The translations under genes and the position numbers were made by a program. From Palaemon carinicauda (lineage: Eukaryota > Arthropoda > Malacostraca > Decapoda > Palaemonidae): a DNA stretch of 64,000 bases. The stretch spans positions 26,382,520-26,446,519 of the forward strand of contig NC_090743.1 of assembly GCF_036898095.1 (NCBI RefSeq), read 5' to 3'. Under the pieces are notes generated by a model that saw nothing but the letters and a program-made list of their open reading frames with translations, ran no database searches and was not told the DNA's origin. Position 1 is the first letter of the stretch. Each line of letters begins with the position of its first letter. This document shows, piece after piece, positions 48,500 to 59,330 of this stretch.

Positions 48500-50296
48500 T
48501 CAGAGGAGTAAAGCCGATCGCCGGATGCGTCCTGTAGGCGAGAACTGGATGCGTCCTGACGTCGGGAGACGCATGCGTCCTGGAGCCGAGCGCTGGTTAC
48601 ATCTTGGCGTGGGGCACTTGATGCGTCCTTGCGTCGAGCGGTGGATGCGTCCTGACGTAGAGAGCTGGATGCGTCCTTGCGCGAGAGCTGAATGCGTCCT
48701 GACGTCTAGAGTTGGAAGCGTCCAGGAGAGGCAGGCTGGATGCGTCCTGACATCGAGAGTCGGAAGTGTCCTGACGACGAGAGTTGTATGCGTCCTGTCG
48801 TCGAGAGCTGGAACCGTCTTGTCGAGTGCTGGTCTGACGAGAGCGAGAGTAGATGTCTTCCTGGCGTGGAGAACTGAAAGCGTCGTCGTGTCGAGCCAAA
48901 GAATCATCGTATCGGAGAGACGGAGAATATCCCTGTCGTCTAGAGGAAGGAGAGACGTGGCGTCGAGAGCTTGACGAATCGTGGCGTCGGGAGAAGAACC
49001 CTGATTGGCGCCAGGAACTTCGCGGTGCCGAGAGAGAGGCGTTTCCCTGGGCGAAGTATGACGTATCCTCCCCTCACCGCGAGAACGGTGCTGTCTGTAG
49101 TCCCGAAAGGGAGAGGAACTCCGTTCCCTCTTACTAGCTGAAGAAAACTTTGCGGGTGTTTCTTTGCTTGACCTCTTCACTGGTAACTTGTCGTCCTTAC
49201 GTCTGCCAGACTGGGGGGGAGGGCGGCTAAAAGCTTGAACTAGTGACACCAGTTGGTCTTGCATGACGGTCATGAAGGATTTCGCAACCGCTGCTGGGTC
49301 TCGCGATTCCGAAGGAGAAAGCTGCCGAGTCACGCTGGTAGCAGAAGGAGGTTCTCTCGAGAGTCCTTCGTAACCTGAAGGAAGAGGAGATCTCTCCTTC
49401 CTCCAAGCGTCCTGCGGAAAATTGTCCGTTCTAGGTTTAGACCTTTTCGCTGGAGAGGCGTTCCAGTCATCGTTGGAAGGAAAAGGTTCCGGGCTACTCC
49501 ATCTACTCGAATGGGGAGAGCGAGTACGGGTCTGGTCAGCTTGCTGCATCCACCTTCTCTTGGTCGGCCTCAATGCCTCATACTGCCATCTGCGTCTAGG
49601 AGATGGGCTCGGAGAAGACACTATCACGTCCGACACGCCTTTTCCGTGGCGGTCATAAGCAGCCTGGGAAATAGCAACAGGACTGCTTGAGGCGACGGCT
49701 GACCGAGGATACGTACCTCTCACCTCCTTGCGGTCGTCAACGTACCTTCTCCCTTGGTCCTGGGAGCTTGGTAGAGGTCTAGACCTAGGGGCATGACAGG
49801 TTCGGTCAGTCGCCACCTCCACTGCACTTTCACAAGCACTATCACTAATTTCACTTGCACTCTTACCTTCCTTCAAGGCTGCAAGCTGGTCCTTAAGATC
49901 CTTCATCTCAGACGCCATCCTGGCGTACTGAGGGTCATCCACAGTAGTCACAGTTCCTGTAGAAGGAGCAGGGGCTACTACCTCAGGAGAAGGTTCAACT
50001 TCTACAGAAGATCTAGGAATTGAGGGGTTATAAGAAATGTCTAGGCTAACATCACTAACAGACTTAGATTTAGATTTAGAAGCCCTCATGACTTTATCCA
50101 ATTCTAATTTACGCACATAGCATTTCCTTTCCATCCATTTCTTTTCATCAAAAACCTCACATTCTTTACATCTTTTATCCAGAGCACACTCAAAGCCCCT
50201 GCACCCCAAACAAACAGTGTGAGGGTCCACCGAAGCTTTCGGCAACCTCACCTTGCATTCCTCATTCACACAAACTCGAAAATGCTTATCAGACAT
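48500..50296 (-). CDS. DIRS copy 2 gag-like ORF, N-terminal part
   Basis: About 598 residues from the ATG at 50296 (MSDKHFRVCVNEECKVRLPK); an upstream in-frame ATG at 50383 lies in the terminal-repeat leader and adds a hydrophobic stretch, so I prefer the second. Near the N-terminus CVNEEC, CLGCRGFECALDKRCKEC form a cysteine cluster that probably binds zinc, followed by a short coiled-coil-like part (ASEMKDLKDQLAALKEG), a long Ser/Arg/Pro-rich region and a C-terminal array of RTHPALDV-type repeats. Gag identity is inferred from position and composition. Uninterrupted, so the frame is relatively fresh compared with copy 1. Confidence 0.7.
   Translation of the reverse strand: MSDKHFRVCVNEECKVRLPKASVDPHTVCLGCRGFECALDKRCKECEVFDEKKWMERKCYVRKLELDKVMRASKSKSKSVSDVSLDISYNPSIPRSSVEVEPSPEVVAPAPSTGTVTTVDDPQYARMASEMKDLKDQLAALKEGKSASEISDSACESAVEVATDRTCHAPRSRPLPSSQDQGRRYVDDRKEVRGTYPRSAVASSSPVAISQAAYDRHGKGVSDVIVSSPSPSPRRRWQYEALRPTKRRWMQQADQTRTRSPHSSRWSSPEPFPSNDDWNASPAKRSKPRTDNFPQDAWRKERSPLPSGYEGLSREPPSATSVTRQLSPSESRDPAAVAKSFMTVMQDQLVSLVQAFSRPPPQSGRRKDDKLPVKRSSKETPAKFSSASKRERSSSPFRDYRQHRSRGEGRIRHTSPRETPLSRHREVPGANQGSSPDATIRQALDATSLLPLDDRDILRLSDTMILWLDTTTLSVLHARKTSTLALVRPALDKTVPALDDRTHTTLVVRTLPTLDVRTHPACLSWTLPTLDVRTHSALAQGRIQLSTSGRIHRSTQGRIKCPTPRCNQRSAPGRMRLPTSGRIQFSPTGRIRRSALLL
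48510..48960. repeat. ~30-33 bp minisatellite within DIRS gag
   Basis: About fifteen degenerate units of GATGCGTCCTGACGTCGAGA-type sequence, encoding repeats of the kind LDVRTHPA on the minus strand. Units differ by small indels that mostly keep the frame. Confidence 0.85.
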
Positions 50297-50642
50297 CGTA
50301 TCCAAAGAACAATCAAAAGAATAAATAAAAAAAAACGAGGCACAAAAGCGATTGCCAATCCACAGGTCGGTATACGTCACCAATAATTACTCCAATACAG
50401 CGACACAGGGAAGCGAGCGAAAAACCCGACGGCGGACCAGCAACGATGTTGTCAGTCCAATCGGCAGAGATGATCTGAGGAACAGAAAACGGGAATGATT
50501 CCAAGTACCACCCTGTAAGGGTTGTTAACCACCCAACCGAACTACCACTACTCGGCGGTTGCCGCGAGTTTTGAAAAATCTGCCGGACCGACAGAGGCTA
50601 TAGCTATATATATATAACTGCCAGGTAAGTTCTATTCGTAAA

Positions 50643-51774
50643 ATAATAGTTGAAATGATAAAGAAGTATTGTATGATGTAAAAACCTAGAAAACAGGTTG
50701 GGTTGTGAGGTTCAAGATTCTTGAACATGGTAGGTTAGGGTACTTGGAACGAATCCTAGTTGAAATAAGCTATGGTTCTTTTCTTGCATGGCACAAAGAG
50801 GGTTTGCAGTTATCCTCACAGACACAGGTCTTTATGGAATTTGGGCCTAGTAGTTGAACTAAGAAGTAAAAGTTCAGAGGGACAGAATTATGGAAGAAAT
50901 CTAGCCAAGAACAGATCTAAAGTAGAGGGCTAAAATGTGGGAGCGACCAGGGACTGAAGGGACACTACAAAGGCTTCAGCAATCCACACAGTACACACAG
51001 TGAGGTGCATTAATGGCACTAAAGCCCATGGAGATATGAGGTATCAATAACAAAGAGCAAATTCCACGTACTGTGAATGGGAGAGGGCCTACATTATCAA
51101 CTTTCGATGTATGGTATTTGTAGTGACAATTAAGAAAAAGAAGTTATAAAAAAATTAAAATACAAAATATCAAAATTGGTCACACTTAAAAGTTTACTTA
51201 CCTTAGTTGGACTGGAGTATCTAATAAATTGTATATATATACTGTATATCTTATACTTGTGCATAAGTCACCATATTGATCACAGTTCCTTATAATAAGA
51301 TGATAAATATTATCAATGAACACAATATTTGGAGAAGTCAATAATTCATTAATTAAAAACATTAGGCACCTCTTGAAACTACAATTTTGACAATATTCCC
51401 AATGTTCTCTATTGTTAATGGCAAATAAGACATGATTTGAAAGGTCAAACCATCAAAATCAAACTAACTCCATATTATATACAGAGGGAATGAGCAAGAA
51501 TACATTTACATACACAGATGGGTAGAATCGGCTACAGACATCTTGCAATATCTAGATCATCAACCAATAGAAACTTAGAACCCCGTAAGCCACTTGATAT
51601 CTAATCAGAGCTAAATCGATCTCGAGCAAGATCTTTTGATAAAAAAATTGTGGGAAACCACAGACCCATAGAAAAAGATTGTGATTCTTACAAGAATACT
51701 GCAGCACAAGCAATGAAAGCTAATTTCTCAGGTTGAAGGGGAAAGCTCAGGGGAGTAAATTTTCATTAATCCAC
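50643..51774. other. Intron sequence, nothing recognised
   Basis: Flank of DIRS copy 2 in the 12.2 kb Ash2 intron; no coding family or repeat seen. Confidence 0.45.
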
Positions 51775-51985
51775 ATACTGGATTCAGCATTATGAAGCTT
51801 CATATGTGGTGGATAATGTGGGAGGGTGGGCTGTGACACCCTAGCAGTACCAGCTGAACTCGGTTGTCTCTCTTGTTAGGCTGGGAGGAACGTAGAGAGT
51901 AGAGGTCCCCTTTTTGTTTTTGTTTCTTTGTTGATGTCAGCTACCCCCCAAAATTGGGGGAAGTGCCATGGTATATGTATGTACA
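51775..51985 (+). repeat. Dispersed repeat R2, copy 2
   Basis: Matches 5105-5312: ATTCAGCATTATGAAGCTTC, GGAGGGTGGGCTGTGACACC, AGCAGTACCAGCTGAACTCG, CCCCCCAAAATTGGGGGAAG and the tail TGGTATATGTATGTA. Confidence 0.7.
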
Positions 51986-52798
51986 TACTGCTATGAACAA
52001 AGCATTATACAGTATATTGTATGATGAAATCTGTGGCTTGAACACACTTACAGAAAGAGGGGAAACATATGGCCAACCAGATTTCTATAGTCAGCTTGTT
52101 TGTCAAGTCATTTCTATTTATATATGAACTCATTTTATGAAAAACCAAATGCCTTGAGAATTTACGAAACTTCAACAGAGCACCATGTGAGGTACACTGT
52201 AGGCACTAACCCCCTACGAGAAGTAGACCTTCTGAAATATTCTAAGTACAAGAAAAGTAAAAGCTGCAACATAATCAATAGCTAAATGAGAGGAAAGTGA
52301 GCACGACTATACTCAAAGATGAGATAGTATAATGCGGCCAATATGATTCAACTACCACAAAGTTCATTTATAATATTTAAATCAAATACAGTCAATGAAA
52401 CATTATTGAGATGAGGTGGATAATAAGCTCCATCAACTACATCATTTCCTTTAAAACCATCTCACAAAGTCTAACAAAATACAGTACCGTATATACAATT
52501 TTATATAGTAATTTACAATTATTATTAATACATTTATTTCTTATTGAAGTGATTCAGAATTCAGCAAACTTTCAGCAGATTAATCATAACCAATTATATC
52601 AAAACTTTCTCTTAACTCTCAGCCCAAATGCATTTTTTGGTCCAAGTTTTATCTATGCCTTTTGGGCATGACTTTCTAGACCTTACGAGTCTTCAGAAGA
52701 CCAAGGAAAAATGGATTAATACTTGTACACTATATATACAGTATATAAAAAATATGTCCAATAGTCTTCTACTTTTAAAATACTACATGCAGACTTAC
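51986..52798. other. Intron sequence, nothing recognised
   Basis: AT-rich 5' end of the Ash2 intron, beginning at the GTAAGT donor (52798). Confidence 0.5.
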
Positions 52799-52968
52799 AG
52801 TTGCATGCCATGACTGGGTGGTTCGACGTGCTGATGTTGTGAGGGCATCCCAGTGTTGTTCAAGGAAAGGAATAATGTCACGCTGAAGACTGAACATCAA
52901 CCGTCCATCCTTTTCTTTTGCATTGTACTGCAAGTTAGCTAGTGCTGTAATGCACATATCCCGAAGCT
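52799..52968 (-). CDS. ASH2L: Ash2/ASH2L exon: winged-helix region (5'-most exon found)
   Basis: 170 bp exon (acceptor TTTTTTCAACAG, donor GTAAGT), entered in phase 1 and left in phase 0. It encodes LRDMCITALANLQYNAKEKD, GRLMFSLQRDIIPFLEQHWD and ALTTSARRTTQSWHAT, aligning with human [34 protein letters not shown]. This is the DNA-binding winged-helix part that follows the zinc finger. The preceding exon, which should hold the Cys-rich finger, was searched for up to 64000 on the minus strand and not found. Confidence 0.93.
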
Positions 52969-53439
52969 CTGTTGAAAAAAGTTCATAAGGTAAGAATTTT
53001 CAAAAAATAAATTGTAAAAAATACTACTTTCAAAATACTCTACCCGGTAGTGCAGGAAGACAATATAAAAATAAAGCTTATCTAAAGAATTTTCCTTTTT
53101 AATAAAACTGATTTCAATAATAACTCGCAACATTCATTTGTTACATGTTAAAAAAAATATAAGAGTAACTTCTATTACAAGCTTTTGCAGTATCTTGGGG
53201 AGGATGGAGCAAACCTATTAATATTGGGTAGGTATTGAAATAAAAATTTTAAAATTCTTTTTATTTCAATAGATCTTTGCCAACATTAATTTGCTGAATA
53301 TTGCATTCAGAATGCAGTGATAATGCTAAAAAAGTAAGGATGATGAAAAAAAAACCTAGAATAAGACTAGGAATTAATTGGAATAAGAAAAAATACTTTA
53401 AATGAAACCAATTTTGTAAAGTAAGGCCTGTAATTCACT
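52969..53439. other. Probable Ash2 intron, nothing recognised
   Basis: AT-rich sequence just upstream of the 5'-most Ash2 exon found. No Cys-rich exon visible. Confidence 0.4.
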
Positions 53440-54200
53440 ACTCTCTTAACAGAAGCAAGACAGGGACCTAAATGAGGCAAGAGTCATCCAGGTATTGCTC
53501 AATGACCAGAAGTTGTTGACAACCGTCCTTTTCAGACCAACCATGTAACATGGCAACAAATGTTAATACTAAAGGATCCAAGACTGGAGAGCAGAATAGA
53601 TCAAATTATAACTTGAATTCATGGGGGAACACGTCAGAGTTGGGTCCTCTTCACTTTCCTGAATTGTTGGTAGACCTGAGGATTGAAGGACCATTTTGTT
53701 AGTAGAAGTTGGTCAATCTCCTCAATTGCCTGCTAGAATATTCATTCTCCCTGCTACAAACTGAGGAATCAAGGTCATATTTCTTGCCTCGGTCGAAAAA
53801 AAAAAAAAAAAAAATTCTTGAGCAAGGAGGAAGAGACTCAGATTTGGTACCTTTTATATTGTTGGCATAGTGTTATAATCTCTCCTTACTTGACATCTTT
53901 TGCCACCAATAATGCCTTGAAAACTGGTAGCATTTGCATTGGATTGGATTATAAAATCTGAGGCGAGGCCAGTCACAGGTGAGGTCTTGCAGTTTAAGAC
54001 TGTTTCTGTGAAGACTTGCATTGTCTGGCTTCCAAGGTTGCTGTCAAGCCCAAGTAGTCAGGCTGATGTCTGCTACCAGACAATCCTTGTAATCCCAATA
54101 TGACTGTACCTCTCTAAATCAGACAGGGGTAAAAGAGAGCCTTGAGAGAGGATGTTCTTTCACAAAACTCCTTCAGATGGAAATAAGGAGTCTCATACTG
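53440..54200 (-). pseudogene. Decayed DIRS RNase H / methyltransferase-like fragment
   Basis: Minus-strand pieces in DIRS order: FKALLVAKDVK near 53930 (RNase H), RNMTLIPQFVAGRMNILA near 53770 (end of RNase H; copy 3 has QDISLVTRFIQGDLNVIA), and FDLFCSPVLDP near 53590 (copy 3 has IYCSPVPDPAA). Many stops and an A/T homopolymer at 53797-53815. It abuts DIRS copy 3 but belongs to an older, different subfamily. Confidence 0.6.
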
Positions 54201-54211
54201 AGGTGAGAATG

Positions 54212-54425
54212 AAAAATGTTATTTTGATAATAAAATAAATTTTTGAATATACTTACCCGGTGATTATATAGCTGCAACTCTGTTGCCCGACAGACAACTC
54301 TACGGTAAAAACTCGCCAGCGATCGCTACACAGGTTGCGGGTGTGCCCAACAGCGCCATCTGTCGTCCAGATACCCAGTACTCAATGTAAACAAAGACTC
54401 AATTTTCTCCTCGTCCCACTGCGTC
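54212..54425. repeat. DIRS copy 3 left inverted terminal repeat
   Basis: Pairs with 60540-60716; the block GCCAGCGATCGCTACACAGG lies in both, inverted. Confidence 0.92.
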
Positions 54426-54461
54426 TCTATTGGGGAGGAAGGGAGGGTCCTTTAATTTATA

Positions 54462-54546
54462 ATCACCGGGTAAGTATATTCAAAAATTTATTTTATTATC
54501 AAAATAACATTTTTCAATATTTAACTTAGCCGGTGATTATATAGCT
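54462..54546. repeat. DIRS copy 3 internal complementary region
   Basis: GGGTAAGTATATTCAAAAAT to AATAACATTTTT is the exact inverse of the left terminus (54212-54265). CAATATTTAACTTAGCCGGT and TATATAGCTG are the inverse of the right terminus (60675-60716). The two meet at TTTTTCAATA, so the region records the two ends joined. Confidence 0.9.
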
Positions 54547-54948
54547 GATTCACACCCAGGGGGGTGGGTAGAGACCAGCAATATATGTTTACACTTTTAT
54601 GAGCTAAGAGTTTTTATTTCATTTTAGAAGTTATCAAAATAACAAAAACAAAATAAATAGGTACCTGGTAAGGAAGTCGACTTGAACAATTACTCTGCCT
54701 TTTAAGTACGTCTTCCTTACGGAGCCTCGCGATCCTCTTAGGATGCTGATCGACCCCTAGGATCTGAAGTATCAAGGGTTGCAACCCATACAACAGGACC
54801 TCATCACAACCCCTAATCTAGGCGCTCTCAAGAAATGACTTTGACCACCCGCCAAATCAACCAGGATGCGAAAGGCTTCTTAGCCTTCCGGACAACCCAA
54901 AAAACAACAATAAAAACATTTCAAGAGAAAGATTAAAAGGGTATGGAA

Positions 54949-56096
54949 TTAGGGAATTGTAGTGGTTGAGCCCTCACCCACTACTGCACTCGCTGCTACG
55001 AATGGTCCCAGTGTGTAGCAGTTCTTGTAAAGAGACTGGACATCTTTCAAGTAAAATGACGCGAACACTGACTTGCTTCTCCAATAGGTTGCGTCCATTA
55101 TACTTTGCAGAGATATATTTTGCTTAAAGGCCACGGAAGTTGTTACAGCTCTAACTTCGTGCGTCTTCACCTTAAGCAAAGTTCGGTCTTCCTCACTCAG
55201 ATGTGAATGAGCTTCTCGTATTAACAATCTGATAAAGTCTGACCAAGCATTCTTTGACAAAGGCAAGGATGGTTTCTTAACTGAACACCATAAAGCTTCA
55301 GATTGGCCTTGTAAAGGTTTAGTACACTTTAAATAGAACTTAAGAGCTCTAACAGGGCATAAGACTCTTTCTAGTTCATTGCCTACGATCTCCGATAAGC
55401 TGGGGATATCGAAAGATTTAGGCCAAGGCCGAGAAGGCAGCTCATTTTTTGCTAGAAAACCAAGTTGTAGCGAACAAGTGGCTTTTTCTGACGAAAATCC
55501 TATGTTCTTGCTGAAGGCATGAATCTCACTGACTCTTTTAGCCGAGGCTAAGCATACCAGGAAAAGAGTCTTAAGAGTGAGATCTTTCAGGGAGGCTGAT
55601 TGTAACGGCTCCAACCTGTCTGACATGAAGAATCTTAGTACCACGTCTAAATTCCATCCAGGGGTAGCCAAACGACGCTCCTTGGTGGTCTCAAAAGACT
55701 TAAGGAGGTCTTGCAGATCTTTATGTTTGGAAAGATCTAAGCCTCTATGCCGGAAGACCGATGCCAACATGCTTCTGTAGCCCTTGATAGTGGGAGCTGA
55801 AAGGGATCGTCCTTTTCTCAGGTATAAGAGAAAAACAGCTATTTGAGCTACAGAGGTACTGGTCGAAGATACAGAAACTGACTTGCACCAGTCTCGGAAG
55901 ACTTCCCACTTCGATTGGTAGACTCTAATGGAAGAAGCTCTCCTTGCTCTAGCAATCGCACTGGCTGCTTCCTTCGAAAAGCCTCTAGCTCTCGAGAGTC
56001 TTTCGATAGTCTGAAGGCAGTCAGACGAAGAGCGTGGAGGCTTTGGAGTACCTTCTTTACGTGTGGCTGACGTAGAAGGTCTACCCTTAGAGGAAG
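54949..56096 (-). CDS. DIRS copy 3 tyrosine recombinase (open, catalytic residues present)
   Basis: Open for about 382 codons from a TAG near 56097 to the stop at 54949; the first ATG is at 55770, but homology to copy 2 starts near 56040 (SSDCLQTIERLSRARGFSKE), so an upstream or non-ATG start, or translation by frameshift from the overlapping frame, is likely. Core-binding domain: SIRVYQSKWEVFRDWCKS and TIKGYRSMLASVFRHRGLDL. Catalytic set: Arg in ASAKRVSEIHA, HxxR in KTHEVRAVTTS, Trp in TYWRSKS and Tyr in FASFYLKDV. All the tyrosine recombinase residues I can place are present. Role: insertion of the circular DNA copy. Best-preserved enzyme in the window. Confidence 0.85.
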
Positions 56097-56405
56097 ACTA
56101 CTGGGAACGTCTACTAACCATCGAAGTATCTCGGTGAACCATTCTCTCGCGGGCCAGAGGGAAGCAACTAACGTCAACCTTGTCCCTTCGTGAGAGGCGA
56201 ACTTCTGCAGTACCTTGTTGACAATCTTGAACGGTGGGAATGCGTAGAGATCCAGATGTGACCAATCTAGGAGGAAAGCATCTATATGTATTGCTGCTGG
56301 GTCCGGGACTGGAGAGCAATAGATTGGAAGCCTCTTGGTCAGCGAGGTTGCAAAGAGATCTATGGATGGTTTTACCCCAAGTGGCCCAAAGTCTCTTGCA
56401 CACAT
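55848..56405 (-). CDS. DIRS copy 3 methyltransferase-like domain
   Basis: Open 185-codon frame: KPSIDLFATSLTKRLPIYCS, PDPAAIHIDAFLLDW, DLYAFPPFKIVNKVLQKF and WPAREWFTEI. Same block as in copies 1 and 2. DIRS elements are known to carry a domain related to Dam-type adenine methyltransferases here; YAFPPF would stand for the DPPF-type motif, so catalytic ability is doubtful. Overlaps the recombinase frame by about 250 bp. Confidence 0.7.
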   Translation of the reverse strand: MCARDFGPLGVKPSIDLFATSLTKRLPIYCSPVPDPAAIHIDAFLLDWSHLDLYAFPPFKIVNKVLQKFASHEGTRLTLVASLWPAREWFTEILRWLVDVPSSLPLRVDLLRQPHVKKVLQSLHALRLTAFRLSKDSRELEAFRRKQPVRLLEQGELLPLESTNRSGKSSETGASQFLYLRPVPL

Positions 56406-56409
56406 CCTT

Positions 56410-57054
56410 GTGGAGGGTCCATTCGGTTGGAATTACTTGCCCTTTCCGACTGAGACAATCTGCTATGACGTTCAAGTCGCCTTGGATGAACCTCGTTACT
56501 AGGGAGATGTCTTGACCTTTTGACCAGATGAGCAGGTCCCTTGCGATCTCGTACGTCAGTGAGTGGGTACCTCCTTGTTTGGAGATGTACGCCAAGGCCA
56601 TGGTGATGTTCGAGTTAACTTCCACCACTTTGCCTCGAAGGAGAGACTTGAAGCTTTTCAAGGCCAGATGTACTGCCAACAGCTCCTTGCAGTTGATATG
56701 CATGCTCCTCTGACTCGAGTTCCACAGTCCTGAGCATTCCCGACCGTCTAGTGTCGCGCCCCAGCCCACGTCCGATGAGTCCGAGAAGAGAACATGGTTG
56801 GGAGTCTGAACAGCCAGGGGAAGACCCTCTCTTAGGTTGATATTGTCCTTCCACCAAGTCAGACAAGACTTTATCTTTTCGGAAACCGGGATCGAGACCG
56901 CTTCTAGCGTCTTGTCCTTTTTCCAGTGAAAAGCTAGATGGTATTGAAGAGGACGGAGGTGTAGTCTTCCTAGTGACACAAATTGTTCCACGGATAACAG
57001 CGTCCCTACCAGACTCATCCACAGCCTGACTGAGCAGCGTTCCTTCTTCAGCAT
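56410..57054 (-). pseudogene. DIRS copy 3 RT thumb and RNase H (palm missing, Asp changed)
   Basis: Open frame from KKERCSVRLWMSLVGTLLSV through EQFVSLGRLHLRPLQYHL (thumb), HVLFSDSSDVGWGATLDGRE (RNase H first Asp), HINCKELLAVHLALKSF (Glu present), VNSNITMALAYISK (copy 2 has VNLDNTTALAY, so the second Asp is Asn) and GDLNVIADCLSRKGQVIPTE. Nothing resembling RT fingers or YxDD lies upstream; the frame runs directly into gag-type sequence. Confidence 0.8.
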
Positions 57055-57080
57055 CTTCTGGATGGATAGCAGGGCTTGAT

Positions 57081-57690
57081 CTATTCTGGGGGCTGATCGT
57101 CTTGTTGTTCAGCAACGTCCTCATCAGAGGGTTCCTCATCCGAAAACTGATGAGGAAACGGCAACGGAGTGGGCAACGTCTGGCTCGCTGAGTCCGGTCG
57201 CACTGGTGGATGCGTGACGGAGCCGGACGCAACATCATGGAACTGCTGCACAGTCTGTGAACTGTCAACAACCATGGGTGCGCGAGGAAGCACAGCGTCA
57301 ACCCGAGACTGTCTAGACCGTCTGGGTTGTGCAGTCAACACCCTACCGGGTTGCTGAGGTTGACGCACTGCGTCAAAACAAGTCACCTCTGCTGGTTGTT
57401 GAACGTCCTGAACGTCAACAACCACCTCCGAGCGTCGCTTAACGTCAACGTGCGGCTGGCAACCCACACTGGGTCGCATCGGTGGAGGAACCACCTCAAC
57501 TGGCAGACGCGAGTAGGTTACCTCAGCGTCAACAGGGCGCACAACCGACCGGTTGGAAGGTTGTTGGCCAGAAGGTTCGGTAGCAACCTTCTCCGCATTA
57601 AAGTCCTCTATCAAGGACGCAAGCTTGGACTGCATGTCTTGCAGCAAAGCCCATTTAGGGTCTACGGGAGCAGGTGTGGCAACAGACGGG
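57081..57690 (-). CDS. DIRS copy 3 second gag-like segment
   Basis: 188-codon open frame: LQDMQSKLASLIEDF, then VTCFDAVRQPQQPGRVLTAQ, RVDAVLPRAPMVVDSSQTVQ and an acidic end (SDEEPSDEDVAEQQDD). Homologous to 58543-58304 (MTCFDSVRQPPHSRVVLTAQ, RVDAVRPHAPVVVDSS). It sits exactly where RT fingers and palm would be. Function unknown; gag by homology and composition only. Confidence 0.65.
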
Positions 57691-57691
57691 G

Positions 57692-58200
57692 TTAGCGACT
57701 GAGGCGGTACCGCTTACCATCCCTGAAAGCCTTGTTATGCATGACATAATTGTACAGCAAAACTTCAAAGGCTCGAAAACAGCTGTGAAGTTGACCTGTA
57801 AACAACTTGGAGCGTCTCCTGGCCAGGCGCCAGGGAGAGTCTACGAGAATTGAGAAGTCTATCTGGGCAGAGGCATGAACTCCCAAGCCGAGAACTTCTC
57901 TCGTGTCATATCAGACTCGCTCTATAAACCAGTTTAAAAGAAGGGAAAGCAAAGGCTGTATCCCCCAAACTCCTCCTGGTGAAAAACCAGTCGCCTAGCC
58001 AACGTAAAGCTCTCTAGGAGAGCGAGAGAGCACTAGCTTAAAAACAACGGCTTCGAAGTAGCTAGGCCTAGTGTAAGCTCTGACGTTTAGGCGAACGAGG
58101 AGCAGCAGTTACAAAAAGATCCGGACAAAGATCCTTAAAAAAATCATCATGATTTAATTAAAGTCCATAGGAGGCTAAGCAGCTTTAGGCTCCTCTCCAT
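57692..58200 (-). pseudogene. DIRS copy 3 gag C-terminal segment
   Basis: 57886-57692 reads GVHASAQIDFSILVDSPWRL and HSCFRAFEVLLYNYV, aligning with copy 2 GVPASSQGDFSGIVDSSRRH and GIFRSFEVFSFLDW. Sequence up to 58200 is in broken frames. Lies between the two gag N/middle segments. Confidence 0.6.
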
Positions 58201-58229
58201 CTGACAGAGTCCTCAAGGGAATATCAGTA

Positions 58230-59330
58230 GGAGGGGGAACAGCAACTTCCTCATCTACAGGAACCTTGTCCGATAAAAGCTGAGTCTCAAGCAAGGGAGA
58301 GACCTACCGTGGTGGCAATGCTTTACAAGCAGAGTCCACACTCACTGGTGCATTAGTAGCGGACCAGAACGCAACGTCATGTAACTGCTTGACAGTCTGT
58401 GAACTGTCAACAACTGAACTGTCAACCACAACAGGTGCGTGAGGACGCACAGCGTCCACTCGAGACTGCTTTGACTGCCTAGACTGAGCAGTCAAAACAA
58501 CTCTAGAATGCGGAGGTTGACGCACAGAGTCAAAACAAGTCAACTCCGATTGTTAGTGAACGTCTAGAACGTCAACAGGAGCATCAGCAAGTGGCCTAAC
58601 GTCCAAATGCGGCTGAAAAACCACACGAGACCGCATCGAGTGTGGTTCTAAACAACCTGACTGACGTGACTAAGCTACGCCAACGTCAACAGTAAGCACA
58701 AAGGAACGTTAGGTTGGCTGAAAGCCAGGATATCGATGAGATAAACGGCTAGACTCAACGGACTAATCGGCAGAATAGTCTTCCATAAGGGAGGCAAGCA
58801 TATACTGCATGTCTTGCCATACAACCCATTAAGGATCAACGGAAATGGTTGTGGTAAGAGACGAGGGTAACGTCTGTGACCGCAACACTTTGCCAACAAA
58901 AAAAAAAAAAAGACTCTCGGAGTCTGTGTTACGCTTTTGTTAGGCGGCGAGCAGTTATCCAATGACTGCATAGGGTCAGAGCTGTCCTAATGGTTGTAAC
59001 CAGGACGCTGGACCTGTCCTGAAAGGACTGACTTTCGCTTAAGGGCTTCGAAACCTTGTGAGAGGTTTCTTATGCGAAAAGCCTTCGGATGACGAGGAGA
59101 AACAACGTCTCTCTCGTCTTATGGTAGGGAAGATCTTGGAAAGATACACCCGATACCATAGAGGGAAAACGTCTGTTCGTTGATCAAGGCCTCTCGAACC
59201 CATAAGTCGTTTGACATTACTTCTCCCCTGGGCTTGGGAGCATGCAAGAGGTCCCGGACTAGGTGAACGACAGGCACGAACAGACGAACCCTCGGACGCA
59301 ACACTGTAACACTTAGCGCATATCACTTTA
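58230..59330 (-). pseudogene. DIRS copy 3 first gag-like segment (broken)
   Basis: 58543-58304 is the duplicate of the block at 57081-57690. 59304-59119 and 59326-59039 contain a C-rich start (ICAKCYSVASEGSSVRACRS) that may be the gag zinc-binding N-terminus. Several stops. Confidence 0.55.

Larger units (their letters stand above)
41551..50642 (-). mobile_element. DIRS1-like YR retrotransposon, copy 2, with nested insertions
   Basis: The inverted terminal repeats are about 41551-41735 and 50458-50642 (TATAGCCTCTGTCGGTCC, TTTTTCAAAACTCGCGGCAA, CGTTTTCTGTTCCTCAGATC). They differ by substitutions and a ~27 bp indel, so it is not very recent. The internal complementary region is at 44732-44784. 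Gene order on minus is gag, RT thumb/RNase H, methyltransferase-like, recombinase. A 3.0 kb Tigger-like element sits between the left repeat and the internal region; without it the copy is about 6.1 kb. It lies in the 12.2 kb Ash2 intron, in sense. The RT palm is deleted and the recombinase Arg is missing, so it cannot move itself. Confidence 0.9.

Noticed and set aside
53440..53560. YLDD motif (EQYLDDSC) taken as an RT active site
   Set aside because: Flanking order (RNase H end, then SPVLDP) places it in the methyltransferase-like region, so the four residues are coincidental.
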